Source: Balanoglossus misakiensis
Lineage: Eukaryota > Hemichordata
DNA length: 64,000 nt
NCBI GenBank assembly: GCA_040954595.2
Contig: CM082589.2
Span: forward strand, 11,470,001-11,534,000
Reading direction: 5' to 3'
Shown here: in pieces, positions 11,001 through 20,012 of the stretch
Layout: each line of letters begins with the position of its first letter
How positions within the stretch are numbered: position 1 is the stretch's first letter
The notes under the pieces: generated by a model
Database searches by the model: none
Seen by the model: only the letters and a program-made list of their open reading frames with translations
What the model was told of the DNA's origin: nothing
Translations under genes and position numbers: made by a program

Positions 11001-13876
11001 TGATAATGATGCAATCATATTACTGTAAAACGGCAAATTTTCCCAAACTTCGGCAAAAAAAAAGAAGAAAATAAAGTCGCATAAAATGTTTTTCAGAGAT
11101 AACAGAGTAGTTAGTAAAATACTAGAATGCGGAAATTTAATTCTCGTGTCACAGTTGCCTCTTTTGATATATTGCAAAATATTTTCTGTCACGAAAATGT
11201 CCCGTTTTACAGTATGTGACAAGACATAACAAGGGGTAGAGATGACAATTTGTCAAGATATTAATTAATTTGTAAAGTTTATGTATGAATGATAAAAAAA
11301 TTCACTCACGCAGTACATAGAGTAAAAAGTTGCACTGTGCATTGTTGCCAGCTGTATCTGAAGCAACATAGCTGATCTGGTAGGTTCCCCAGGAAAAGGT
11401 GTCACCTGTAAGAACAAAATTATGCACATCATTACAGGCATGGGTGCTAAAGCCAAAATAGCTTCCGTTTCTTGAATGTTTTTCATGATTTTCTTTTCAA
11501 ACTTAGAATGGTCCATTTAAGTGAGCTATCTGGTGGGTATACACAGGCATATTATCAACTCCTGATTGTGACTGTACATATAAACATGAACAAGATATGT
11601 ATACTAAACAGATATGGTGCCGCACACGTTTATTCAACTGCCCATTGTAAGAGAACACAACATTTGTGGTATGGGTATCCCCAGTAGTAGTGGAGAATAT
11701 TAAGTACTTTACTGATTAAAGGCCTTGCTCAACAGTTGGTCAAATCTTTTGTTTCCAATAAACAATTACGTGCAAACACAAATGCTTTCGAGTTTTAACT
11801 TCATTGTACTGCCCTGGGATCGAGGAAAGGGCCTATAAACATATGGTAATAGTATCAGCAATTGAGGCTTTAATACTTGGAAGCAAGATCATCTGTCGCA
11901 CATAGGATGTGCTAGCCATATATGAGTAACGGCCACAAGAATAAACTGTACCAGTATGCTTCATACTGACCATAATCTTAGGAAAGTTGTCTCAGCTTGT
12001 TGGTTTCTGTTTAGATCAACTCCCCACCCCACCCCGATAAAAAAAACTTAGTTAGTGTGAATGTTATATATTATCTATAATCAGAAATGATATTTTATAG
12101 GAAACTTACCCATTGTGTAGGTTTGTGTCACATTGGCAATGGCGACATAATCTGTAAATATAGGCTCCTGCCATACTCCTGTTGTCAAGCTATTAGGACT
12201 AATTATACGGGTCGTATTGGGACAGTAAATGACTTCAGGAGCGTGTTTATCTGAAGAAAAAAAAATGAAAGAATAACAAATGTTTGTAAATTAAACAACT
12301 GGTCCACACCCCCTATGCATACACTGGTACATTTAGGTAAATGCACTACTAGATGTTAATATCTGTCACATATTCATGAGAAATCCAGATATTGTTAAGT
12401 GCTTGTTTTCTGATACATGTGAATAGACTAGATCACTGTCAAGAAACACTACAAGATAGGACAGGAGTCATGAGATGGTATCCATAGGCATAATAACTGA
12501 TATGATCAATTACACTCATGATAAGCCTAGTTCTTGGAACAGCAGAAACTGATGATGATGATGGTGATGATGATGACGATGATGATGATGATGGTGGTGG
12601 TGGTGGTGATGATGATGATTATGATGATGATGATGGTGATGGTGGTTGTGAATAGTATCATTACATTCAGTGTTAAATACATGTACGGTAGAAACAAAAA
12701 GAGTGAGCGATACAGGCATGGGCAGATGATGATTCCCTATACTTCCTAAAGTAGGGAGATTGCAGGCTGTGTGATTGGAGTACAACACACAGCAGCTAGG
12801 GGCTGGTGAATGTACACAGGAAAAACTACTCAAAATTTCACACAGTTTTCCCTGGACAGACACAACATTACAAGGAGAGCTGTGTTAAAGTAAGGATTTA
12901 GGATTAATCAACTCTGTGAATATGACCCAATTTCTCCTCGTCAGATTATGCATAAAATTGTTTGATAGTAATGAATAAGGCTATTTACCAACAGGTGTGC
13001 ATGGTGAACCAGAGTAACCAATTGGGCACCTGGTACTTCCACAAGCTGATGGCTGGATTTTGACCACACTACCCAATAACTCTTGATCCATTTCAACCCA
13101 CATGACATGATTGCCAAGTGGACTTTGTGAACAGTTCAAAGCCAGACTCTGGATTTCAACAGGAGTCAATACATAATCGTATACATTCATCTGTGTAACA
13201 TCACCATGGAAGCTAAAATAGTTGTCAAGGAGTCCATTTTCGTCATAGCTTTGACCAAGAATTACCATACAGCTGTTGAAAAACAAGAGAATAATGAATT
13301 CATTAAAAGTGCTGGTAAGAAGTTGTCAAAAATAAACTGTGAAAATCAGTATCGTTCCGCATAAGTTTGAATTTGAAAGTGCCACGAAGATAGCTTTGCT
13401 GATGTCCATAGTTTGCTCCCTTGATTTTTTTGGCCAGTTTTGTTGTAAGTCGCAACATGTTATGATGATATTGTATTGTCATGTAGGAGTAAGACAAGCT
13501 ACCTAGCAGATAAGTTATAAACAAGATAACTGCTTCACAAATAAATGGTTCACTTCTCTTGAGGCTTGGGAAAACTTGACAGTATAGGAAAATATAGAAT
13601 TTTAACATGTGATGATGACAATTTTCTATGGCTTTGTAGGAGTTAAAAATGTTCGGAGTTCCACTAGCAACTTACTTTTCTGAGTCATCGATACCTGTCC
13701 AGGATGGAAGGGGTGATGTTACTGCAACACCATTCAAGTAAACTGCCACAATGCCTTCTTCAATTACCATGACAACATTATGCCACGAGTTGTCATCTAC
13801 TGATACGGTTACACCATTTGTACTGACAGATAGACTTCTGTCCAGGACAAGAAGGGTACTATCAACTTGGGTTAAG
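4767..13876 (-). CDS. SVEP1-like multidomain type I membrane protein (3' part, 15 exons)
   Basis: Fifteen minus-strand exons join in one frame (2593 nt, about 863 residues plus stop). Exons: 13876-13676, 13272-12989, 12250-12110, 11405-11310, 10310-10110, 9706-9454, 8885-8737, 8142-7981, 7735-7574, 7329-7162, 7024-6863, 6293-6171, 5876-5748, 5480-5384, 5031-4767. Domain order: pentraxin/LamG-like, HYR, sushi, a Cys-rich region with a furin-like site, four GCC2/GCC3 (ephrin-receptor-like) repeats, two EGFs, a transmembrane helix and a cytoplasmic tail. Most introns are phase 1, the usual arrangement for shuffled extracellular modules. This module set is typical of SVEP1/polydom-like proteins, but SVEP1 is secreted, whereas this one ends in a TM helix and tail. 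It is probably a cell-surface adhesion or receptor protein. The N-terminal exons are not in view, and one acceptor looks broken (see sushi exon). Confidence 0.85.
5384..5480 (-). CDS. exon: transmembrane helix
   Basis: A 97-nt exon encodes SSVDTAV followed by a Gly/Ala/Val/Leu/Ile/Met-only stretch (IIGGVAGGLAAVLVLGVIML), long enough to span the membrane, and then YQR at the cytosolic face. The GG-V-A-GG-L-A-A pattern contains small-xxx-small packing motifs. This exon makes the protein a type I membrane protein. The acceptor is ACTCTTACAG and the donor GTAAGT. Confidence 0.88.
5748..5876 (-). CDS. exon: EGF-like domain 2, membrane-proximal
   Basis: A 129-nt phase 1-1 exon with all six EGF cysteines: DKCEGFCSNNAVC, GNPVCECTDEYQGETC. 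It ends in a short stalk (RQRIPMQVK) leading to the transmembrane exon. The acceptor is GTGTCTAG and the donor GTGTGT. In the upstream intron lies a partial MITE (about 5965-6095). Confidence 0.87.
5965..6095 (-). mobile_element. MITE copy (partial) in intron
   Basis: Shares the core ATTGATTCACTATATATCCACATGT and the end CATAATTAATGGAAAAAAGGGCAGC with copies at 8225-8403 and 19697-20012. Only one arm is present. It lies in the intron between the two EGF exons. Confidence 0.75.
6171..6293 (-). CDS. exon: EGF-like domain 1
   Basis: A 123-nt phase 1-1 exon encodes a complete six-cysteine EGF with the segments HECRLGLDDCHPNATC, PGYECTCKTGFTGDG and ITC. The D at the exon junction and the C-x-N-x-x-G-Y-x-C-x-C arrangement suggest a calcium-binding type, though the usual N-terminal D-x-D/N-E-C is only partly kept. 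There is no in-exon ATG, so a start-codon-based ORF scan misses it. Confidence 0.87.
6863..7024 (-). CDS. exon: GCC2/GCC3 repeat 4
   Basis: A 162-nt phase 1-1 exon carrying YCNVGWYLN, CEKCPVGTYN and CQPCPTGYTT, ending ETECD. It is the last module of the Cys-rich rod. The next exon switches to an EGF fold. Confidence 0.88.
7162..7329 (-). CDS. exon: GCC2/GCC3 repeat 3
   Basis: A 168-nt phase 1-1 exon, two codons longer than its sister exons. Visible motifs are VCKSVGVQLS, CESCPMGTYR and CMPCPFGFTT, ending SEDCNV. The acceptor is CAATTACAG and the donor GTAAGT. The first cysteine segment is more divergent than in the other three repeats. Confidence 0.87.
7574..7735 (-). CDS. exon: GCC2/GCC3 repeat 2
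   Basis: Same length (162 nt) and phase as the previous repeat exon, so the two arose by exon duplication. Visible motifs are RCDVGHYFD, CQSCPIGFWQ and CNTCPKGMLT. The acceptor is CTATTGCAG and the donor GTAGGT. Confidence 0.88.
7838..7935 (+). repeat. dispersed repeat in intron
   Basis: The segment around CCCGGCAAGGGGTATGGGG and CCAGTGGCATGAGTGAGGCT matches sequence at about 49350-49460 and, inverted, at about 63470-63560. It is an old interspersed repeat, here within the intron between GCC repeats 1 and 2. Confidence 0.7.
7981..8142 (-). CDS. exon: GCC2/GCC3 (ephrin-receptor-like) repeat 1
   Basis: A 162-nt phase 1-1 exon encodes one Cys-rich repeat with the family pattern C-P-x-G-(S/T)-Y, C-x-x-C, G-Y-Y-x-x-x-x-G-Q-x-x-C-x-x-C-P: CPEGSYHD, CHPCAIGYYQ and CNACPNNGVT are visible. 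Repeats of this kind stack as rod-like disulfide modules in SVEP1, SCUBE and Eph receptors. The intron just downstream on the minus strand contains a dispersed repeat at about 7838-7935. Confidence 0.88.
8225..8403 (-). mobile_element. MITE copy (one arm) in intron
   Basis: Has the same core as the full copy at 19697-20012 and ends AAAGGGCAGCGAGAAAGAGACTTTG. It lies between the GCC repeat 1 exon and exon 8885-8737. Confidence 0.75.
8737..8885 (-). CDS. exon: alpha/beta linker and start of Cys-rich repeats
   Basis: Encodes about 50 residues. The first part (SADAAVVVIEDAVKNGPFD) continues the small domain begun on the previous exon and resembles a helix-turn-strand. The end, FCSNGSVLVGEEC, supplies the first two cysteines feeding into the GCC2/GCC3 array. 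It enters in phase 2 and leaves in phase 1, so it bridges the two phase regimes of the gene. Several N-x-S/T sequons are nearby. Confidence 0.75.
9454..9706 (-). CDS. exon: Cys-containing extracellular region with furin-like site
   Basis: Encodes about 84 residues between the sushi and GCC2/GCC3 modules. It has paired cysteines (NCGVSYNSQAGTCNNG, GICGGECNFDDLEITCG) followed by the basic run NRRKRQ, which fits the furin consensus R-x-K-R. The rest, QLVVQFSFTTNA, looks like a beta strand of a small alpha/beta domain that continues into 8885-8737. I do not recognise a named Pfam family here. The position and the basic site suggest proteolytic processing of the ectodomain, which is inference. Confidence 0.75.
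10110..10310 (-). CDS. exon: sushi-like (CCP) domain; acceptor lacks AG
   Basis: The open frame holds a sushi/CCP pattern: DCEKPAPP, then C-Q-x-x-C-x-P-G-Y-K, a late Cys after YYL, and a terminal PGCS, with one extra Cys (SIC) that is atypical. The donor GTGAG is normal and phase 1. Phase 1 entry requires the exon to start at 10310. The bases just before it read TTTTACAT, where a canonical acceptor would read TTTTACAG: a good pyrimidine tract with T in place of the final G (plus-strand A at 10311). No other in-frame AG is available. The exon may use a non-canonical acceptor, be skipped (201 nt, so the frame is kept), or reflect a base-call error. Confidence 0.7.
10363..10530. repeat. short tandem duplication with SINE-like end in intron
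   Basis: A block around ATCATCCAACAGGCAAATAC is present twice in tandem (about 10372-10400 and 10419-10448). On the minus strand, the adjoining segment reads AGTGGCTAGGGTTGTGGGTTCG, which resembles a tRNA-derived box B (GGTTCG) and may be a SINE remnant. The rest of the intron to 11309 shows no coding potential. Confidence 0.4.
11310..11405 (-). CDS. exon: HYR domain, second half
   Basis: Completes the hyalin repeat with the diagnostic end of the fold: G-D-x-F-x-x-G-x-Y-x-I-x-Y-x-A-x-D-x-A-G-N-x-A-x-C-x-F. The acceptor is GTTCTTACAG and the donor is GTGAGT. It leaves in phase 1, which fits the intended join to the sushi exon. Confidence 0.88.
12110..12250 (-). CDS. exon: HYR domain, first half
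   Basis: Encodes the first half of a hyalin repeat (HYR), an Ig-like extracellular module. It carries the characteristic P-x-V-I-x-C-P start (APEVIYCP) and the G-V-W-Q-E-P segment. The acceptor is TTTTCTTCAG and the donor is GTAAGT. It joins in frame to 11405-11310, where the domain finishes. Confidence 0.88.
12547..12652. repeat. (GAT)n/(GGT)n microsatellite
   Basis: A run of GATGATGAT with GGT interruptions in the intron upstream of the HYR exons. It produces long Met- or His-repeat ORFs on the two strands that are not genes. Confidence 0.9.
12989..13272 (-). CDS. exon: pentraxin C-terminal half and following Cys-rich linker
   Basis: The start of this exon reads like the calcium-site loop and C-terminal half of a pentraxin domain: LGQSYDENG, then SFHGDVTQMNVYDYVLTP, which corresponds to the family's LGQ..D..G and G.(I/V)..(V/M).(M/V).(D/Y).VL.P pattern. 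It continues into a short Cys segment, CGSTRCPIGYSGSPC, which looks like a half EGF. The exon leaves in phase 1. A related but decayed exon lies on the plus strand at 53893-54042. Confidence 0.8.
13676..13876 (-). CDS. exon: pentraxin/LamG-like domain, middle part
   Basis: This is the most upstream exon I can identify. It encodes about 67 residues with the beta-sandwich motif WHNVVMVIEEGIVAVYLNG, typical of pentraxin and laminin-G/ConA-like folds. The acceptor is TTTCTTGGCAG and the donor is GTAAGT; it enters and leaves in phase 2. The N-terminal strands of the domain must lie on a further upstream exon. I could not find that exon before the repeats that start at 14117. Confidence 0.8.
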
Positions 13877-14116
13877 CTGCCAAGAAATTCAAAACAGAGA
13901 TTAGACATAAATCGGTGCATCAGCTGGTACTTTTGGGAAATTATCACACTTTTTTCAAACTGCACCACCTTTAGCCCATACAGAAGTATGCACTGAACTA
14001 TGTACAAGTATTATGAACCCTAAGTATGAGTGCATATGCAAGTTTAAACCAGACAAATAATAAATCTTCGCCGCAAAGGAATATGGTCGCCACCGTGAGA
14101 AAATGCAAAATACAAT

Positions 14117-15327
14117 TAAAGTTGCAAGCAGCGTTGGCGGGGCACAAGCGGTTCCCATGGTAACAAGCAAATGCCAAGGCTGTATCTGCTGTGGATACCA
14201 AGATATTGGAAAGTAGGTCAAAGGTCACCTGAGGTCACCCCAAATTTGGGCAAAAAAATCGGACCCCATACTAGTCTAGGTCCAACAAAAACCAAACACC
14301 TAGCTCTATTGGTTCGCCTAGAATTAGGTATGCGCATAATTAATGAGGTCTTGTGTAAGACTCCATATCTGCTCCATCGGCCCTCCAAAAGCCAGGACTC
14401 TAACTGCTGTGGATGCTGAGATATGGGAAATTAGATCAAAGGTCATCCAAGGTCACCCAAAATTTGGGCATAAAATGTTGACCCCAGAGTGGGCCATGTC
14501 CAACTAAAACCAGACCTCTAGCCCTATTGGTTAGCCTGGAATTAGATATGCAGAAAAATGATGTTTCAGAAATAGGTCAAGGGTCATTGCCAAAATTACC
14601 AAAATAGCTGTGTCATGTCCTGGCAGCATTGGTACCCATGTCCACAAAATTCATGACTGTGGTGCTTTTACAAGAGGAGGTATGGGGATATGCATATATA
14701 ATTAGTTGTTTTAAAACTGGGTCAAAGGTCATGTCAAAATTGCCCCGAAAAATTGTAACAACTTCCGGTCATATGATGACTCATATCCAAAAAAAGAATT
14801 TACGTGCTGTCAACATTTTGGCTACAAAACAGAATTTTCATTTTTCAATGGTTTTCCGAAAATCCAACATGGCCGCCATAATGATCGACCAATCACAGTG
14901 CGCTTCGCAAACTTGATAAACATAGGTTAGGTGACCACATACCCCGAATCCTGTGACTCGGCAATCGCTGGTTCTGGAGAAGAAGATTTTTAAAGTTTTA
15001 AGTAGTTTTTCAGAAAATCAATTGTAGCAAAAAAACTTTATGTGTGACGTCATGATTTCAATGGGGTAAAATGATGGACAGAAGGTAGGCTACCTGTACA
15101 CCAAATTTGAACTCGATCGGCCCAGTAGTTTTTGAGAAGGACTCGTTTAACGATTGTCAGGAAATGCAATATGGCCGCCAGGTCACGTGACTAATTAAAT
15201 ATTCACGAGCCACTGCACGTCTACTCATTGGCCCCTATCACCCTACCAAGTTTCAGCCCCCAAGGTGCAGCGGTTTTCCAGATCTACCTGGCCGAATTTC
15301 TCGGAAGAAGAAGAAGAAGAAGAAGAA
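14117..15327 (+). repeat. TTAAAG-TTGCAAGCAGC interspersed repeat, copy 1
   Basis: Begins TTAAAGTTGCAAGCAGCG and ends in a (GAA)n run at 15305-15327. Internally, it repeats variants of GTAGGTCAAAGGTCACC and TTAGGTATGCGCATAATTAATGAGG. A second copy follows head-to-tail, and a third, partial copy lies near 47940-48980. No coding capacity was found. The GAA tail suggests a retroposed or tail-bearing element. It occupies the space where upstream exons of the pentraxin gene might be expected. Confidence 0.75.
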
Positions 15328-16050
15328 TTAAAGCTGCGAGCAGCATTGTTGGGCCCAAGCGCTGATCTTGAATTATATATGCACAGTATGAATGAGAAGA
15401 AACAGAATTTTCTATCGGATGTATTATCTCATGACATAACAATGATGTGTGTATTTTTGCTGCTGAAATAGGGTGAAGTAGGTCAAAGGTCACCTGAGGT
15501 CACCCAACATTTGGGCAATTTTTTTTTACCCATACTGGTCCATGTCCAACAAAAACCAAAACTCTAGCTCTATTGGTTCGCCTGTAATTAGGTATGTGCA
15601 TAATTAATGAGGTCAGCAGAGGTCAAAGGGGTCATGAAAAGTAGCAAAATATTTTGATCACACACTAATCCACATTCATCAAAAACCAAACCTCTAGCCC
15701 TATAGGTTAGCCTGGAATTAGATATGCAGAAATAATAACGCGTGATAATTAGGTCAAAGGTCATGTGAAAAATCGCCAAAAAATTGTTATATATTTTAGT
15801 CACATGAGAATTGATATCCATAAAAAGAATTTGTATGCTATCAATTTTTGGACTAGAAAAAGGAATTTCAATTTTTCTCTGTTTTTTACAAAATCCAATA
15901 TGGCCACCATAATCTTCGACCAATCACAATGCTCTTTGCAAACTTGATAGACATCAGTGTAGTGACCATACTCCCCGAATCTTGCGACTCAGTCATCGCT
16001 CGTTCTGGAGAAGAAGATTTTTGGAGTTTAACTATGGTTTTACAAAAAAA
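15328..16050 (+). repeat. TTAAAG-TGCGAGCAGC interspersed repeat, copy 2 (truncated)
   Basis: Starts TTAAAGCTGCGAGCAGC immediately after the GAA tail of copy 1 and follows the same internal order (GGTCAAAGGTCACC, GACCAATCACA, TCTGGAGAAGAAGATTTTT). It breaks off around 16050, where the RPA-like duplicon begins. Confidence 0.75.
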
Positions 16051-17340
16051 CAATAAACCCGCTGTACCTCCGCATGTCTCCACAAGAGCTAGGAGCTCAA
16101 AATCGGTCGGACGCAGACCAGCGGTCTGTCAGGTGTAGTAACCGTAACACCAATAAAGGTAGGTTTTCATTGATTCTAATAGGTCTCCGTTCATCAACAT
16201 TTCAAATATTCTCCATAATCCAGTAGTTGCCACTGTACTTGAATGAAATATTTCCTTTCAAACTTCCAAATGGTAACCGAATCTCAAATCGCAAATCTTT
16301 CCATTTTAATAACGAAGTCGGATGCCGAAATTACCAACTCACTTTTTCTATCAGACTCCATCATTCTAATACTTTACTTCAATGTTCAAAAATTGTGTAA
16401 AACAATATCCACTCTCAATCTATATTTCAGGTTTAACGGCGTAATGGCATCCCCGGCCTTTGCTCTATCATAGAGGCAAATGGTATTATCTCTTCCAGTG
16501 GAAAAGTTGCGGAGCTGTACGTATTCTCCCTTCTATAATCTGTTCAGCCACTTCGGATTTTCTTTCCAGAATTTAAGTTCCAGAACGTTGCCATCGTGCT
16601 GCATACAAGGCACGCTAAACAGTTTCCCGTTGGCGGAATTCCTGATCTCGACATCCTCCATGACGCGCAATTTCACAGCCATGCCTTGGCTGGTTGCAGA
16701 TGATGGAGCTAAGGTACGTAACAATCGCACCCCGAAACGCCTGGGCCCTTTTTTGTGTGTAGTCATTGTGGGTATGTTAACCTCCCATGTCCTTCATTTT
16801 TAGAAATTTAGTATACAAAACTGGATGACCGATTATGTTTTAGAGACCTTTCCCGAATCCACCTGAAGCCCAGTCGGAATGTCTTGGGATGTAACCTAAA
16901 TTCAATATGGCCGCCTCCATGCGTTCACTTGCATTTGAAAATACGTTGATTTTATCGTCGATTAGCGGTGTTTATTCTCAGTATCAATTTAAACGCGGCA
17001 CTCGCTCACAAGTCATATTCTAGAAAGAAAGAAAAAATGATAGTTTCGAGTACAGATTACATGTATTTTAAAACGAGGTTTGGTAACAATGGTATCACTA
17101 CTAAATGACTTACAATCGATGTTTTTAATTGTCTTTGCACCACAGTATGAATCCGGTGATGGTAAATCGCATTCAACTTAGAAGGCATGGAGAAAGCGCA
17201 ACTGATGGTAACTGGGATGCCAAACTGAAACTTTTGGGAGAGAAAACCTTGCCATGTACGGACGTGGGTGTCACAGTTAAACTTGGGTTAAATACTACAG
17301 CGACAACCGAAGTCCCATTGAGATATGATATGTGGTAGTG
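16051..17340 (+). pseudogene. RPA-like OB-fold gene, copy A, with inverted exon
   Basis: Colinear with copy C (32345-33632): the same 5' block (CCGCTGTACCTCCGCATGTC), intron, and a second exon at about 17145-17330 that still reads TDGNWDAKLKLLGEKT after a frameshift. The first exon (about 16457-16710) is turned around in place. Its flanks run in plus orientation (GGCATCCCCGG and AAGGTACGT), while the exon itself reads on minus (LMEDVEI-type segment VMEDVEIRNSANGKLFSVPC). The gene therefore cannot be spliced normally. The minus-strand reading of the exon is nearly intact apart from a stop. Confidence 0.75.
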
Positions 17341-19113
17341 CATGTCCACATGAGTGCCGTGTACTAGCCTCTCTCTCTGTAAATCCATCCAGGCTACTGC
17401 TTTCTGTACATTGGAGAGAAATGAGAACAAGATGGTTAAATCATATTTTGTATAAGATGGTGTTGACGAAAATAAGATGCATGTGAATTGTAGGACTGAA
17501 ATGTTTCTGTAATGAATACTAAATTAAAAGTTCACAACTTGCATGCAGATAGTAAGTGCTGGGGAAGTTGCAGGGTGGAGATTGCTTTGGTTTAGTTAAC
17601 TTACTCAATCTTTGTGACTGTTGCATTTCTTGATTGATAGAGTAGTGTACATGCATTGGCAGGTTTTCTAATATGGCCTCCTCTGTACCCAAGGTCTGGC
17701 ATAAGGTGGGACACTGTAAGTATTTGCCGTCTGACACAGAAGATGCCACTTCTAGAAAAAAATAAGAAGGACAGAATGTGATTGGTAAGACACAGAGACG
17801 TGAACATGTACACAAAATGATAGGAAATTGGTGGAAGCAAGTACTGCAGTTAATACTTACTCATCTATGTCTATTCCCTCAAATATCCCTTCTACCATAT
17901 CATCACCATTTGGTTCTTTTAACACCTTAGGGAAAAATTGAGAGTTACATTAGAAGCACCGACAATAGGAGGGGGGGGGGGTAAGGTTTGCAGAGAACAA
18001 GTTTTTTTTATGAACATTTGTGAAAATCAGAAATTAGTGACATGTAGGATTTCAATTTTATGATGTAACATTGTTTTCTTTTCAACATCAGTTCTCTGAG
18101 TAAAAAGATGGCCATGTAAATTTTCTCTAAGTTTGTTAGAGAAATAAAGTACATGTACAACTTTAATGTTTCACTAATTGAGTTTCAGTGTTCTTGTATT
18201 GTCTCCTTTGCCCCATGTCAACCTCAAAGTAAATATCAAATTTGCCATTTTTGACTTATTTGTCCTTGTAGTGGGCCACATAGCATTTTAGTGCAACTTA
18301 TGAAAATCTGAAGAACCAAATGCCTAATTTACCCACTCTGCACAGATTTATGTCAATGGTACTGACTTGATGATCGGTATAGCGCCCTCTGTGGTAGGGG
18401 GTGGGGGGTTAACCTAGCCTTTATATGTTTATCCCTGTCCGGTTCCATTCCAATTGTATCTATGGTAACCTTATTATCAGCAGTAAATGCCACAATTGTA
18501 AAACAGCAATAATTTTAGTATCAAGCACTCTGTGGAATTAAATATACCCTGTGTATTCTTTGATTCCCATTAGTAATCATGCAACTTTGCCATTTTGGGC
18601 CTTCTGATTTGCTGTATGTGCTCACTAGTCCTTCCCAACGTCTCTGAATTAGAAGGCCATTGTCATTTGTATAGTGTAGACACATTTCATTTTAGTACAA
18701 CTGATGAAAGTCTCGTGAAAAACCAAATGCTTAATTTACCCACTGTGCAAAGATTATCTGAATGATATTGTGTTGATCGTCATATAGTATAGCGCCCTCT
18801 GCGATAGTATTTGGATGATTGTGCCAGGGAGAAGGGGGTACTGAGGGAGCAGATGCAGATGACAGCAAGGCATATCCACTGAACAATGAGACGGTACGTG
18901 TTGTCAGCATTCAGGGAGAGTAAAAAGGGGAGCGCAAGAGACCAGGATGAAGAGACGAGCAGTATTGCATCATCTGTGGAAATAAATGCCAAGAGAAGGT
19001 AAGTGTGGAAGACAAGCACTTAGGGGTTATAAACAAATGTTTTTTTGTGGACAGTTATAGTATCAAGCATTGTGGAATTAAATATACACAGTGTGTGTTG
19101 TGTGTTAGATAGG
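17341..19113. repeat. duplicated non-coding segments shared with 26.9-28.8 kb
   Basis: Several blocks match the right-hand part of this mosaic. About 17341-17400 matches 27480-27535 (same strand), and 17905-18060 matches 28640-28820 (same strand). About 18060-18830 is an inverted match to 26870-27470, with one or two diverged units of the GCGCCCTCTGTGGTAG satellite. No coding sequence is evident; the ORFs here are short and not conserved between the copies. Confidence 0.65.
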
Positions 19114-19145
19114 TACATACATACATACATACATACATACATACA

Positions 19146-19179
<34 letters not shown>

Positions 19180-19380
19180 CATACATACATACATACATAC
19201 ATACATGCATGCATACATAGATACATAGATACATAGATACATGCATACATGCATACATGCATACATGCATACATGCATACATGCATACATGCATGCATGC
19301 ATGCATACATACATACATACATACATACATACATACATACATACATACATACATACATACATACATACATACATACATAC
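19114..19380. repeat. (CATA)n / (CATG) microsatellite
   Basis: An almost uninterrupted tetranucleotide run of about 265 bp with some CATG and TAGA variants. It gives spurious Tyr-Met-Cys-Val repeat ORFs on both strands. The flank GTGTGTTAGATAGGTA recurs inverted beside the microsatellite at 21254-21379. Confidence 0.95.
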
Positions 19381-19416
19381 ATGGAAAACACACAGCAAAT
19401 GGACTCCTTTTTTATC

Positions 19417-19489
19417 ATCCTCACCAGGAATCGAACCAGGATCCCTTATCACAAAGTGACAAGTGCGTTAACCATTACACCATGAGGAT
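19417..19489 (-). repeat. tRNA-Gln-like SINE head
   Basis: A 73-nt sequence with a perfect 7-bp acceptor stem (ATCCTCA / TGAGGAT), an A-box region (TGGTGTAATGGTTAACGC), an anticodon-region hairpin containing CTTTG and a consensus box B (GGTTCGATTCC). The D arm and anticodon region resemble tRNA-Gln(UUG), whose D arm is TGGTGTAATGGTTAGCAC. The anticodon stem is distorted and the T stem has a mismatch, and the sequence lies in a repeat. I therefore read it as a tRNA-derived SINE head and not a working tRNA. Confidence 0.7.
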
Positions 19490-19696
19490 TGTTTTATCTC
19501 CACTAACTGCCAACACACTGTCCAATTGCACATTCACTCACTGACATATTCAACACACCAGTTTTTTTATTTCAATAAAAATTCACAAATGCATGTGAGA
19601 AATAACAGAGAGTCAGAAATTGGCATCCACAGGAGTTACTGCATTGCTATATGGTATTATAGAGCAGCCAATGCAGTCTAACACTTTTATTAGCTT

Positions 19697-20012
19697 ATTA
19701 AAGGCAGAAAGTCTCTTTGCTGCCCTTTTTTAATAATTATGTGTGATACAAGAGACTGTTGATGTGGATATATAGTGAATCAACGTTCGACCACACACAG
19801 CTTCCATCCCGTTTGTAGGATATGACAGTAAAAACTCGCCCAAAATGAATAAATGGTAAAGACCAATTATTCATTCTGGCAAGATTTTTCACTCTCGTGT
19901 CTACAAGCAGTGTGTGTTGTTGAATGTTGATTCACTATATATCCACATGTACATTAACATAAATGGTGTCTTGCATCAAACATAATTAATGGAAAAGGGT
20001 CCCTTTAATTTA
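19697..20012. mobile_element. MITE, full-length two-armed copy
   Basis: Terminal inverted repeats of more than 100 bp: the left arm reads AAGTCTCTTTGCTGCCCTTTT ... GTGGATATATAGTGAATCAAC, and the right arm is its complement ending CATAATTAATGGAAAAGGG. It has no ORF. Single-arm relatives sit in two introns of the SVEP1-like gene, so this family was active in the region. Confidence 0.8.

Noticed and set aside
12516-12863. 115-codon minus ORF with poly-His and the opposite-strand poly-Met ORF
   Set aside because: Produced by the (GAT)n microsatellite in an intron; no conservation or splice context.
19417-19489. Functional tRNA gene
   Set aside because: Distorted anticodon stem, T-stem mismatch, a second decayed inverted copy with shared flanks, and position inside a repeat point to a SINE head.
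19020-19544. Several ORFs of 60-130 codons with Tyr-Met-Cys-Val or His-Thr-Tyr-Ile repeats
   Set aside because: They are translations of the (CATA)n microsatellite in all frames on both strands. The same holds for ORFs at 21158-21568 and 60830-61157.
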